64,000 nt of DNA from Liquidambar formosana (taxonomy: Eukaryota > Streptophyta > Magnoliopsida > Saxifragales > Altingiaceae): the NCBI GenBank assembly GCA_039720395.1, contig CM077822.1, positions 24,939,578 to 25,003,577 of the forward strand, written 5' to 3'. Shown here in pieces: positions 11,027 to 21,965 of the stretch. The position numbers and the translations under genes are program-made. The notes beneath the pieces were generated by a model. That model had not been told where the DNA came from. It was given only the letters and a program-made list of their open reading frames with translations, and made no database searches. Positions within the stretch are counted from its first letter, which is position 1, and each line of letters opens with the position of its first letter.

Positions 11027-11335
11027 ATGGAAGAATTAGGGTGTGTAGGTAAGTTAAATAACCAATTTAACGATTATAAACATTTAGCACATGTACAAGA
11101 TAAAAATGCTAATATAGGCAATATTAGCAGAACTCGAAATTATGTTGTAAATAATTTATCTAGTATATTTGGTAAAATAGTAAATATTAAGAAAAATCAA
11201 GAAAAAATATATGATAAAGTTAATATGCTAGGTGAGATACAAAATATAGACCTCAACGATGAAACAAAAAGTTTAATCCAAAGTCTAGAACATAATCTAA
11301 AAAACAATTCAGATAATACAATTGCACTAAAATAA
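11027..11335 (+). CDS. Small coiled-coil protein, virion-associated-like (endogenous virus)
   Basis: A 102-residue frame, intact from ATG to stop, placed directly before the coat-like ORF. That is where caulimovirids encode their small virion-associated or DNA-binding protein. It is rich in Asn, Lys and Ile, and residues about 40-95 show heptad-like spacing of Leu and Ile (KIVNIKKNQEKIYDKVNML). The family assignment rests on position, size and composition, not on a signature motif. Confidence 0.45.
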   Translation: MEELGCVGKLNNQFNDYKHLAHVQDKNANIGNISRTRNYVVNNLSSIFGKIVNIKKNQEKIYDKVNMLGEIQNIDLNDETKSLIQSLEHNLKNNSDNTIALK

Positions 11336-11355
11336 AGTACTTGTGAAGAGATTCC

Positions 11356-12375
11356 GAGATTATATTTTGGAATAGAAATAATGATGTTTAAAACTGATAA
11401 ACATCGAAAAGACTTTGAATCCATCAAAGAAATATTAGAATATTGGAAAACCCGATATATAAAGCAAAAATTATATTAAGCTAATGAAGAATTAATGACT
11501 GAATATAATTATGATTTAGCTTTTCAATTAGAAGAGTCAAGTGAATCAGATAATGAATCCCAAATATCTTTTATGCCAAACAGCGTAAAAGATGAAAGCT
11601 TAGATGATGAATCAGAAGGTAGAAAATTTGGCCTATCATCAAGTGAAAATAACTCTGAAAGTATAAATAGTACTTTAGTAGATGAAAACAAAATCATTGA
11701 CTCTGAAAAAGAAAACAATGATAATAATAACAATAATGACCCTCAAGACTCTAAAAAAAGAAAAGAGATTGATACGGATGAGGAATATAAACCAATTCCT
11801 AAAGGTCGTATGAATGATTGGGAATCACCCAAATATAATGACCCTTATGATGACCTGATGCAAGTTGAAGATTTAAAACCTTTAAAAGATGAAGGTTCTA
11901 CATCAGACCCTGCACTTTCAACAAGCATAAGAACTGATTTAAACAAAATCAATGTTACTGTAGGAGGAGTTTATCTCGATTTAAAAAATGTCGAATTTAA
12001 AAATTATGATCAAGCATTAAGAGAATGGGCACAATCAATGTCTATTGTCATAAATACATATAAAAGTAGTTGGTCTAAAGAAATATTTTTAGACTACATC
12101 TGTGCAACTCTCCAAGGAGATTGCTTAAACTTCCTAAGATGATGGAAAGCCTCTGATGAAGGTAAGCATGAAAAAGCTAGCTTACTTAATGAATTTAATA
12201 CATTTGATAAAATATTAAATGAATTTGCACAAATTCTAAGAAGAGAATTTTGTGGAATTAAATTTGAAGAACAGAAAGAAATTTACATCGAATATATGCT
12301 AACAAAATGCAGAATATGCAATATATGTGAATTTAAATCCTTTGCAAAATTTTATTAGGAAGGCTGTAAAGCTTT
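11356..12375 (+). pseudogene. Coat-protein-like ORF of endogenous pararetrovirus, broken
   Basis: The frame opens upstream of the ATG at 11495 and is cut by TAA at 11477-11479, TGA at 12140-12142 and TAG at 12356-12358. The first half is an acidic Ser/Asp/Glu/Asn-rich region with a basic patch (SKKRK). The second half holds the conserved-looking core around 'LREWAQSMSIVI', 'FLDYICATLQGDCLNFLR' and the Cys-spaced 'CRICNICEF', a pattern seen near the end of caulimovirid capsid domains. Sequence after 12375 is unrelated. The identification is by pattern and was not confirmed by alignment. Confidence 0.55.
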
Positions 12376-13835
12376 GTGCCTCTATATCTGTGCCTCTGCA
12401 TATAATGTGCCTCTTCAGCAGTTTCTTGGCTCTAATTATGTCATGCCAGATGAGTTCTTTTACATTCTTTTTTCTACCTTGAGCTATTTTAGCCTTGCCT
12501 TGTTTTGCCGTGGTGTTTGGGGTCTAAGCATGTGTTTTCCCTTCGACTGTCTATAGTTGTATTTGGGATCTTTGTCTGGGTTTTGCTTTTTTGTTGTCAT
12601 TAGACCTGTTTTTGTATCCAGCTGCCTATATTTAATAATAGGGCTAGGCTATTGCCACCATTCAAAATGCTCTAAGCCCCCCACTAATCAAAATAACTTG
12701 TTAAATTTTTTAAATGTAAATATACATGTACCAATATGGACAAATATACTCAAAGACTTAAGAATTTTCCTATCCCACCCCACCCCACCCTACTCCACCC
12801 CCAACTCCAAATATTACACTATATCTAAACTTTATGCTCTAACAAACCTTAAAAACTTTGACACCAAATCCATATGTAGAAGAAATATTAGTGTTTTTCA
12901 TGTCATATTGAATAATGGATGACAAAAACATTGTAGAAATGATATTAGCAGTCAAAAGGTAAGCATTTATACATTTTTTGTTGAGTTTTAACTTTATTTT
13001 TTCGTATAATAAATTTCACCCTATTCTTTTTCATGACTCAGAACATGTTTAACATGTTCATTTCTGTAACACCAAACAATGTTAACTCGTTCTATTTTCT
13101 AAGTCTAAACAACTTTACTTTGTTTTGTTTTAGAAATCCGGACAACTTTGTTATGTTCTGTTTTGAAGCATAGAGCCAATAACTATACGAATCCCAATTT
13201 AGCAGTGTTCCGTTATGTAAATGTGAACGGATTGTTATCGTTCAGGTTTAAGAGTATGAACATATGATCTATGTTCATTTTAATTTAGTGGTCCGAACAT
13301 TTTTATATTGTTCATTTTTATAAATCCAAACATATATAATTTATTCTTTTTATAAATCAGCGGTGTGGGCATCAGCGTCGGTCGCCGGTGAGGCAACGGG
13401 GTCAGTTCGTGTTAGCGTCGCCTTGTGGTGGTGGTGTTTGTTCGCATTGGCATTGGTGTCAGCTTTCAGTGTCCGCTGAGGCAACGGTGTCAATATTATC
13501 GTCGGCCGCCCTCGCTTATCGGTGAGTCTTGTCACTGTCTTGTTTTGTGAAGGTCAAGGGCTTCAAAGGGAGATAGCTGGACAGGTTACAATTTGGGGGG
13601 GAGGGGTGGGCTTCAGAGGGGGATGGGTTACAAGGTTGGAGGTGGGGTGGAAAAATGTTTAGAAATTTTTTTTATTAAGGGTAGTTTAGGAAGATAAGGG
13701 GTGCTTTGAGTACAAATTGAGGGGATTTAATTAGTGGGGGGGCTTAGAGCATTTTGAGTGGTGGCAATAGCCTGCTCCTTAATAATATTCCCCTTGTTCT
13801 GATAAAAAAAATTAAAAAAAAGAGAAAGAAAAAAA
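12376..13835 (+). mobile_element. LINE 3' tail, split by a Mutator-like element
   Basis: A T- and GT-rich LINE 3' untranslated region (12376-12640) that resumes after the inserted element as 'ttccccttgttctgataaaa' (13788 on) and ends in an A-rich tail at about 13805-13835. No domain remains. Confidence 0.55.
12641..13778. mobile_element. Mutator-like non-autonomous element (1,138 bp) with 9-bp TSD
   Basis: Flanked by a perfect 9-bp direct repeat TTAATAATA (12632-12640 and 13779-13787). The terminal inverted repeats are long: gggctaggctattgcc at the left and ggagcaggctattgcc read inward from the right, continuing through 'ccac.attcaaaatgctct' and 'aagcccccc.actaat'. The interior has a GC-rich patch (13350-13640, with repeated GGTGTCAG-type words) in otherwise AT-rich DNA, which could be captured sequence. 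No transposase was seen. Confidence 0.85.
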
Positions 13836-14689
13836 TGACAAACTGTGGATCAAAATAAAAGTAATTCTTAAAAAAAGGCTAAAACTCTCATATTTCTTTC
13901 AAAGTAGCAATAATAAATTTTAATTCTAAAAAGAGGGGATTTAGGGTAAAATGTCCATTATACCGTTTTAGTAAAAAAATTTCTTTTTTTACTCTACTCA
14001 AATCCTACAAAATTGTTATAATTTCTCCTTATTAAATAATACTTAACTAATATTTCTCCTATGTGTTGAGAAAGAGAAAACAGAAAAGTGAATCTCTATT
14101 GTTTTTTTTTTTTTTTCATTGCTTATTGAAAAACATGATTTAAATTTAATTCACATACCCAGCCACTAGGGAAAAAAAAATGTAAAAAACTTTCTAAATC
14201 CAATGTGTAAATTATTATTCTAGTTGAAAAAAACTATATGTGATCGGTTTTTTTAAATTATGTTTTGAAACTTTTAAATTAAAAGAGGAGATGGGTACGT
14301 TTAATGTAAGAAGGATATTCAGATAACATAAAAATATAAAAGATAATAGGTTGATCTCTAATCGAGGTAGAGTGCATCATGTGCATGCCAACTGGTTGCC
14401 ACTGCCTGGAGCAAGTGGTTCTTCTTTGTCCATGTACTTCTCCTCTCAGTCTCTCACTGATATATATGTGGAAGCTTATGAAGGTTTATGGAAGTTTTAA
14501 TCGCGGCAACTAAATTTTAATCTTGTGGATTCATGGTTTGATAACCAATTTTTTTTTTTTTCAAATCCTTTTTAGTTTGTGCGTGAATATATTGTCAGTC
14601 ACCATTGATGTACATGTACTTCAATCCAATAATATATGATTAGTGTTGGTATTTATTCAAATTTCAGTGTGTATGTGTGTGTGTCAAGG
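13836..14689. other. No gene recognised
   Basis: AT-rich sequence with poly-A and poly-T runs and no supportable ORF. The stretch 14568-14680 is a diverged repeat of about 7520-7610. Confidence 0.6.
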
Positions 14690-15115
14690 ATTAGGCTCCA
14701 TAGATGGTAATGCGCTACAGATTCCTGAGTGGCAAAATCACTACTTCGAGTTTTAGCATACAGGAGTCCAAGTTTCAGCATACAGCTAGATGGGAGGAGC
14801 TTGCTTGGTTTTGTAGCCCTCTTGTTTTAAGGGTTGGCAACTCTGGTGCGCGAGATATAGGGACAGCATGGTCCATTTGGAATAATAGGAATAATGTCAT
14901 ATCTCGACGAATGAGACAAGAGCCGCATGAGGTAGTGCGGAGGAGGTGGGAGAGGCCGTCCATACCTTTTATGATTTCATCAATATAATGCTCAGGAAAA
15001 GGAAGGGTACGGTGCCAATATATAGAGCATTAAAGCAGGTCCAAGGGGGTCGGTTCCACCGCAGGATGGGCTATACAAAGTAAATATTGATGGAGCCATG
15101 CTTGTCTGATGATAA
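14690..15115 (+). mobile_element. LINE fragment (zf-RVT end to RNase H start)
   Basis: The plus strand encodes 'GTAWSIWNNRNNVIS', the spacer typical after the zinc-binding reverse-transcriptase region of plant LINEs. About 170 bases later comes 'LYKVNIDGAML', the start of the RNase H-like domain. A stop and frame changes lie between. Both ends are truncated. Confidence 0.7.
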
Positions 15116-15239
15116 TATATAGTAATATATAGACAAGACTCATGCCCATGAGATCTGGGATCCAGACAACCGCAGAAATGGGGATTATATATTACGGAGG
15201 ACTTTGTGTCACAAATCATGGAGGGATTGTGTCTCAATA

Positions 15240-15483
15240 ATACTTCAATTTCCTTTTGTATAGGGTTGACATTATATTTTGCAGTACCGGGTCTCCATTT
15301 TAGGTGGAAACTGATTTAGTAGTACAGAGTTTCCATTTTTAGGTGGAAACTTATTTGGTATATATTCACAACCTCATCTATAAAAAGACACAAGCAACGC
15401 ACACCATTTGCGTGCTGAGGCTTGTTTTTTATTTGTTTTTTATTTTTTGTGCTTGAAATGGGTATGGAGATAGGTGACTCTAC
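15240..15483. other. No gene recognised; possible TATA box
   Basis: A short direct repeat 'ccattttaggtggaaact' / 'ccatttttaggtggaaact' (about 15290-15350), followed by a TATA-like 'tctataaaaag' near 15378. This could be the end of an unrecognised LTR, with no further support. Confidence 0.3.
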
Positions 15484-17760
15484 ATACTTTTTTTTTTTTT
15501 TTTTTTGATGAGCAAACTGAGAATATTATAAATAGAATAGGAAGATACAAAAGAGCAGAAAACAACAGTAACCACACTTCAAAAACAGGGGAGAAAAACA
15601 TGGGAGAAAAACAACCCCACCCCGAACACCAACTGAAAAACAGGGGAGAAAAACAACCCCAAAAACCAACACCAACAGAGAACAAAAATGTACAAGCAAG
15701 ATGAGACCAAAAGAAAATGTACGAGCAAGCTCAGCTACATCATTTAGAACCTACCATGCTAGCCAGGTTACAGCCAAACTACAAAAGGAACTAACCTGCC
15801 GACGCCATCCTTAGCAAGCCAATCCGCCATGTTGTTAACCTCCCTTAGTTCGTGCCTTACAACAATTGAATAAAGATTCTCAATGAGTGAGAAGATTTCG
15901 TTGAGAATGAGCTATATTTCCAGATTCTAGAGACCCCATTAATCCACGAAACAATTACAGCCAAGTTCGATTCAGTAATGAGGTTTTTGATTCCCACCCA
16001 AGAAGAGGAGCAAAAAATTTTTAATGCCTCTCTGACCGCAAGGAGCTCTGCCAAATTAGAGTCAATAACATCAGCAGGGCAAGAAAAGAAGCATAACACG
16101 ACACCACTCTCGTCCCTTAGAACACCACTAATACCTCCTGGCCCTGGCTTACCTCTAGCTGAGCCATCAACATTGAATTTTAGGGAGCCGGTGGAGGAGG
16201 CTGCCAGACCTTGAGTTGCCTAACTTTCGGGTTTCTAATGCGGAACGATCTAACCCCATCTATTGCATGACGAAAATCATCAATAGAGAAACCCAATTCA
16301 GATCTGAGAGCTTTCACCCAATGAGCAGTTCTGACAATGGAAAGGCGAGCTACCTCGAACCAGTGCAATCTTATACCCTTGAAGACCAACTGATTTCTGG
16401 CTAGCCAAATAGACCATACAATGGCATAAAATAATGTGTCCCAAATGGTCTTGTAAGCCCCATTCTTATGTGGGATGATCCAACTAGAGAAAATATCTCT
16501 AACTGAAATAGGGCAACACCACTCCCAAACCCACCACTTCAGGTATTCTGACCAGACGGATCATGACCAACTACAGTGGGCAAAAAGGTGATTAACGTTT
16601 TCTTCTTCAACACCACAGAAGGGACACGAAAAATCAGCATTATCAGGGAGAATATATCTTTGCCTGAGTTGGGACTTGATTGGAATTCTGCTGTTAAGAA
16701 GAAGCAAGCAAAAAATCTCAACCTTAGGAGGCACCACACCCCTCCAGGCGGAGCCGCTTAACTGATCAAAAATTTGGGAAGATTTATCTTCAATAGCGGC
16801 ATAGCGGGACTTCACTGAATAAAGACCCGAGGGAGTAAATTTCCAGATTTATTTATCTTGCAGTTCTTTGCAAAACCTAACACCTTCCAGCCTTGCAAGA
16901 AAAGCACGAAATAACTCAGATTCCCAGTCAAACAATGATCTTCGAAATTTGATATCCCAGCACCAAATGAGCCCATTCCAAGACCCCATATCAATCACTT
17001 TGGCCTTTTTATTAAGTGCTAATCTAAACAACCGAGGAAAAACTTCTTTAAGAGAAACATTACAAGCCCACTTATTTGCCCAAAACCTGGCTTTACCTTC
17101 ATTTCCAAGCATAGTGCAAACTCCACCACCCAAATGAATGCCATGGAACGACTCCGAAGACCATATCTTAAAAATGTCGTTCCATAAAGTTGAATTCTTA
17201 CTAGAGTTGGCAGAACTTGGAAGCCTAAAACCATCAGTAGCACTGTATTTTTCACTAACAACTGATTTCCATAAAGAGTTATCCTCAGCCATGAACCTCC
17301 ACCACCATTTGAAGAGGAGAGCATCGTTCTTTAGGTGCAAGGAGCATAAGCTTAGCCCCCTTTTTTTCTTGCTAGCAATCAATCCTGTCCCAACAAACCC
17401 AGTGAATCTTCCTTTTACTACTATTTCCCTCCCAGAGGAAGCCTCTCATCAATTTTTCCAGTTCAAGCAAAACAATCTTTGGCATCTTAAACAAGACATA
17501 TAAAAAATAGGGAGATTACACAACGCAGATTTGATAAGAGTAATTCTGCCACCAAGAGAGAGATAACCCCTTTGCCAACCCATAATTTTTCTTTTAAAAT
17601 TCTCAATCACTGGTTTCCATGTTCTATACCTTCGTGGATTCGCCCCAAGAGGAAGTCCCAGATACTTTATGGGAGGCTGTCAGATTTACATTTTAGGGCG
17701 CGTGAGAAAGACTGCAAAGTATCCTCCTGAACATTCACACCAACAACACTCTTAGTAGCC
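15484..17760 (-). mobile_element. L1-type LINE, 5'-truncated, 3' half present
   Basis: Minus-strand LINE. The poly-T at about 15488-15507 is its poly-A tail. Reading leftward from 17760 it has the C-terminal part of the reverse-transcriptase region (about 17382-16849, with 'LKNDALLFKWWWRF' and 'WNDIFKIW'), a zinc-binding zf-RVT block (16815-16561, 'FCGVEEENVNHLFAHC'), and the RNase H-like domain (about 16215-15800, with 'ESNLAVIVSWING' and 'REVNNMADWLAKDG'). The catalytic palm is missing, so this is a dead 5' truncation. Small frame changes separate the blocks. Confidence 0.85.
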
Positions 17761-17882
17761 CTGTTACATTTGTGAGCCTGTCTTTGTTAGGCCTACATGT
17801 AAGGGAAGTGTTGGGAAGTCTCACATCCCACGTCGATTAAATATCGAGTTAAACATGTCTTCATATACCTTTTTGAACCCTT

Positions 17883-18026
17883 TGTTGGAAATATACCACA
17901 TCCCACATAACCACATTGGTTAATTATAAATCTTGACATGCTCTGATATCGTGTTAAGTTTCTAACTTACAAGTCTAAGCTTATAAGTGGAGGTGTGGTT
18001 ATGTGGGATGTGGTATATTTCTAACA
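17883..18026. mobile_element. Short fold-back element (144 bp)
   Basis: Terminal inverted repeats of about 32 bp with one mismatch: tgttggaaatataccacatc at the left and ataccacatcccacataacc recovered from the right by reverse complement. Ends read TG...CA. No clear target duplication. It directly abuts the PPR pseudogene. The stretch just before it (from 17808, tgttgggaagtctcacatcc) looks like the start of a plant LTR, so it may be a rearranged LTR. Confidence 0.6.
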
Positions 18027-18885
18027 TTGTCGGGCTCATGAGAATATTGAAATAGCAAAACTAGCAGCCGACAGGCTCCTGCAGCTCGAAACTAAGCATC
18101 TTGGGAGCCATGTATTTTTGTCAAACATATATGTTGTGGTAGGAAGAGGGGAAGATGTAGAGATTTAGCGAAGAATAGAGGCGTAGAGAAAAACCCTAGT
18201 TGGCGTTATGTTAAGGTGGGGGGCCAAGTTCAAAGTTTTGAAGTAGGTGATCATGCCATGAGTGTGCAAAATCAACATAATTAGAAATAGACGATAACAG
18301 CAAGTGCAAAGGCACAAGAATATGCGTGAAACTGAGTGGGTGCCTCAAAATGTTGTGGAAGAAGTAAAGGAAGATCACTGCAGAGTAGTGGTAAGAAAAA
18401 GGCACTCTAGGATGCTCATACTGATGGTGAAAAACCTGCTAGTTTGTGGAGATTGCCATTCCATATTAGCTTGATATACATTGTTGACTCATTCCTTAAC
18501 GGCTTAAGCTTTTGGGGTCAAGTGGTGTTCTAACATGGTATTAGAGCTCTGGTTTCTAGGAGGTCCTGGTTTCAAGTCTTCACACCTCCTCCCCCCATTC
18601 ATTTATCTCTTCATACCAGTTTATCGGTTCAACTCAGTCTAACTCATTGCTGTGTATCGATTCATCTCTCCACGTGCGAGTGGGGGTCACACGTGAGGGA
18701 GAGTATTAGATTGATATACATTGTTGACCCATTCCCTAACAGCTTAAGCTTTTGGGGTCAAGTGGTGTTCTAACATTCCATGATGAAATATCTAGAAGAC
18801 GAGTCAAACGAGATTGTGTGGAGAGATATAAAGCAATTGCATCATTTCAAGGAGATTAGTGGTAACCTTGTAAGCACCACTGCCT
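18027..18885 (+). pseudogene. PPR protein C-terminus (E and DYW domains), disrupted by a TRIM
   Basis: Remnant of a DYW-class pentatricopeptide repeat gene; these proteins edit organelle RNA. The first block (18029-18170) translates to the E-motif pattern (HENIEIAKLAADRLLQLE, then GSHVFLSNIYVVVGRGEDVE). After stops comes a DYW stretch with the zinc motif C-G-D-C-H (about 18440-18458). The TRIM at 18464-18775 is inserted there, and the DYW domain resumes at 18781 (NEIVWRDIKQLHHFKE). If the TRIM and one TSD are ignored, the frame runs on through the junction. The final C-S-C-G-D-Y-W is not found. N-terminal PPR repeats are absent. Confidence 0.75.
18464..18775 (+). mobile_element. TRIM retroelement (312 bp, 72-bp LTRs)
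   Basis: Two direct repeats of 72 bp (18464-18535 and 18704-18775), each starting TATTAG and ending TTCTAACA. A perfect 5-bp target duplication TTCCA flanks them (18459-18463, 18776-18780). A tRNA-Met-type primer site (tggtattagagc, 18536-18547) follows the left LTR directly, and a purine-rich tract (gtgagggagag, about 18693-18703) precedes the right one. The 168-bp interior has no ORF. This is a terminal-repeat retrotransposon in miniature that depended on another element's enzymes. Confidence 0.9.
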
Positions 18886-19340
18886 TGCTTTTATATTACA
18901 TTTTTGCTAATATTATCATATTGGCTGATTTTTTTAATTTTTAATTTTCGATTTTATTTGTAGGAGTTGTGCCTTATTTTATAAATGAAATTGAATTATC
19001 AAAATATTTTAGCTTGAAAGTTTGTTTTTGGGTTAAATTATAGCTAAAAGTTTGCTATTAACACTATAAGCCTTGTCCCAACTGTTTTCTGTTGAGCTAT
19101 AGTTGTGCAAGGATAGTCTTTTTGCCTTTCTGCTCTATTGCTTCCTAACTCCTTACATATTTCCTTCTACTAATACAACTTTTGGTAAAAGTAGATCCAC
19201 TTGAGATGACCTATACTGTTTTATCATGGACTATAAGGTATTTCTCTCAAACCTTTTAATTTGGCCAATTTAATATTTCAATCCTATTAGGTTTATAATA
19301 TTTTGTGTCCATTATCTTTAGGAATAACAGTAGTAGTCAA
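18886..19340. other. No gene recognised
   Basis: AT-rich sequence between the PPR pseudogene and a MITE. No supportable ORF, RNA gene or element end was seen. Confidence 0.6.
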
Positions 19341-19492
19341 GTAGAACGTGCTTACATAAGTTATATCAGTATCGTACATTTGGGGTTGTATATCGTGCAT
19401 TGGCCTCATGTGTCTTATAACCCATCATTGCATGAGGTACAACCCCCAATGCTTGTGCTAATATGACTAGCTTATATTAGCACGTTCTTACC
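19341..19492. mobile_element. MITE family C, copy 1
   Basis: A palindromic element of about 150 bp: 'aacgtgcttacataagttat' at the left and 'cttatattagcacgttctta' at the right. The core has inverted 'ggggttgta' / 'tacaacccccaatgc'. Related copies lie at 42198-42362 and 50001-50160. Confidence 0.75.
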
Positions 19493-19779
19493 TAATCGCC
19501 ATCCTTATGAATAAAAAGGTTAAAAAATAGCTATTTACAATTGTGTAGTGGGTCCCCTTACACACCTTGGTCAAGTATCTAGCAGTTATCAAAATGGTGT
19601 TTAATGATCTTAATTGGTTTGATGGGTTCCAAGTCCTCTAAATCTTGAAAATAATAGGCAGTTGTAGCAATGGTATGTGAGTGAGATGCATAGGATTACT
19701 CTTTCTATAATTGTCTCCTTCCTTCTACATTTAACATTTGCCTTGGTTTCTGCATACATAACAAACTTATCTATCACTT

Positions 19780-21290
19780 CTAAGTTCAGTTCTGTATAGC
19801 ATTCAAGCCTTTTGGAGTAGTGTGTTTATATTCCCTAAAAAGATCTACGATTCCATTGAGCAGATTTTCAGGAATTTCTTGTGGTCTGGGTCTGATCTCT
19901 AATCTATTGGAGCAAAAGTGAGTTGGTCTACTTCTCTGTCTTCTAAAATCTGAAGGAGGTTTAGGCATCAAAAGACTAGAAGAGTGGAATGTAGCTGCTT
20001 CTTTCAGGCACATCTAGGATATTTTCTGTAACGCTGGGTCTCTTTGGGTTGCATGGGTGAAAGTTTATCTTTTGAGAGGCAACAGTTTTTGGGCAGTGAA
20101 AGTTCCCTCTGAGAGTTCTTGGGCATGGACGAAAATTCTCCAGTTGAGATATGTCATTTACCCTTCCATCAAGCACTCCATAAGCGATGGGAATTCTACT
20201 TTCCTGTGGTATGATTATTGGCACCCTCTTGGTCTGCTTGCTCAACGATTTGGCTCTCGCTTCATGTATGATGTTGCTTTTTCTTCCCAAGCCTTGGTTA
20301 GCATAATCATCTTGAATCCTTCTTGGATCTGGCCTCTTACTATCTCTGCTGATCTCATCAAAATTAGCGATGCAATCCCTTCTTCTATGAGACCTAATTC
20401 TCTTATCTCGAACAGGATTGTATGGAGTCCTCCTCCGTATGGTTCTTTCTTGATCCAATCTGCTTGAAATGCTATAAGATCTCATCATAATGAGGTGGAC
20501 TGGTACAAAGTGATTTGGTTCCCTAAATCCATAAGAAAACATGTTTTTATTCTTTGGTTAACTATTCAAGATCGGTTAACTACCAGAGAAAAGCTTCTAG
20601 CCTGGGGGATTATTTCTAATGCAAATTGCCTACTGTGCCAGTTGAGAGTAAAAACCATCTTTAATTTATTTTGAATGCACCTTTACAGCTGCTGTTTGGG
20701 AACAGATTCTTAGCAAGTTCGGAATCTATAGACATCCTAGAGTTTGGATTAATGAGATGTTATGAACAGTACACAATTTGAAAGGGAGTTCGTTCACATC
20801 AAGCCTTAAAAAAAATTGCCTCGGCTGCCACTATCTATCATATTTGGTGTGAACGTAATGGCAAAGATCATGAGAATGTGTTTCGGCCTGTTGGGAGCAT
20901 TGTATTGTTACCTGCATTGCGGATGACCTTCGGTTCAGAGCTTTGTCCTTTAGTGAAGTCAAAGATAATGAAAGAAATAGGACTCTTTGCTCTAATTGGG
21001 GCAATCTTTGCTGGATGGTTTTCTTACCACCCAGGTTATGGGTTTTGCTTGCCCAGGCTGTGGGTTCTTTTTTGCTTTCCCGGGCTGTGGGAATTTCTTG
21101 GGCCTAAGTTGTGGGCTTTATTTACTCCTGTTTTTTTTCTTTCACTTTAACACATCCAAATAAGCTCTCCTATGGCAGCTCATTGAGGTGTGTTTTCGGG
21201 TGATTGACTTCTCTTTGTAAGCCGTTTGGTTTGTTTTCTACTCTTTCTTTTGGAATTTATTCTCACTTCTCCAAAAGAAAAAAAAAAGAC
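19780..21290 (+). mobile_element. LINE, 5'-truncated and decayed
   Basis: Plus-strand LINE 3' half. It starts in the C-terminal reverse-transcriptase region ('IQAFWSSVFIFPKKIYDSIE', then 'FLWSG'), passes many stops, and includes a zf-RVT-like stretch (about 20620-20720, 'CLLCQ', 'AVWEQILSKFG'). It ends in a T-rich 3' untranslated region with three imperfect 'ggctgtgggttct' repeats (21050-21120) and an A-rich tail at about 21278-21290. No palm domain remains. Confidence 0.75.
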
Positions 21291-21299
21291 AAAACAAAA

Positions 21300-21465
21300 C
21301 AAACTAAAAAACTTCTCTATCCTGCTTTTATGCCATTGTTGAACCAAATGTTTACGTTATATGTCAATTAATACAATTCTGCATACAAAACAAACTTCTC
21401 CATTCTACTTTTATACCACTGTTGAATCCCTAATGTTTACGATTAATGTCAATTAATATAATGGA
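21300..21465 (+). repeat. Tandem duplication of about 80 bp just after the LINE tail
   Basis: Two diverged units share 'aacttctc.at.ct.cttttat', 'ccattgttgaa' / 'ccactgttgaa', 'aatgtttacg' and 'atgtcaattaatacaatt'. A related 'tctgcatacataacaaactt' lies at about 19750, left of the LINE, so the duplication may derive partly from the LINE target site. Confidence 0.65.
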
Positions 21466-21965
21466 AAACTGTAAAAGAAGTAGCTTATCTATTAGATTTA
21501 TTAATATTTTTTACTTGAAGCAAAATCAGAGGACTTGACTAATATAGAACACTAGAATAACACCTATTTTCTGACAACCAAAAAAAAAAAAAAAGTGGAA
21601 AGAAAACACCTGTTCCTCTCGGGATTGTAAACTCTCTTTCTAAAATTTAGAATGCCAAATTTCCTTTTGTTTTAGTCAATAATTCTGTGTGCTATTTCGC
21701 TATGTCTTTCGGATCAGTTGTGTCCCTTAGCAAAATTATAGGAAAATTGTCTACTACTCTTCTCTTTCAGCTTTTACTTCGAAATGGATGTGATTTGTTG
21801 AAGTCATGTTATTAATATTTGAGAAGGAGCTAAATCATGGCATCTCAATTTAATTGGACCTATCTCCTTCAATAGAAGCTTATTTGGGCCTAGGGCCTCT
21901 TTCTTTCAAGAAAATATTATTTGGGCCTAAGGCCGGTCTCTCACTTAAAAGAGATCTTTAGTTAG
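21466..21965. other. No gene recognised
   Basis: AT-rich DNA with one poly-A run at about 21581-21594. No feature could be supported. Confidence 0.6.

Larger units (their letters stand above)
10781..12375 (+). mobile_element. Endogenous pararetrovirus fragment (Caulimoviridae-like), degenerate
   Basis: An integrated piece of a plant pararetrovirus. In order: a tRNA-iMet-type primer site (10781-10792), a leader of about 235 nt, a small coiled-coil ORF (11027-11335), and a larger acidic, Asn-rich ORF whose C-terminal part resembles a caulimovirid coat protein. The composition is unlike its neighbours: very A-rich coding sequence full of Lys, Asn, Asp and Glu. No LTR flanks the primer site. Movement protein, protease and reverse transcriptase are absent. 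The fragment stops near 12375 where a LINE tail begins. The coat frame has several stops, so it is not functional. Confidence 0.65.
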
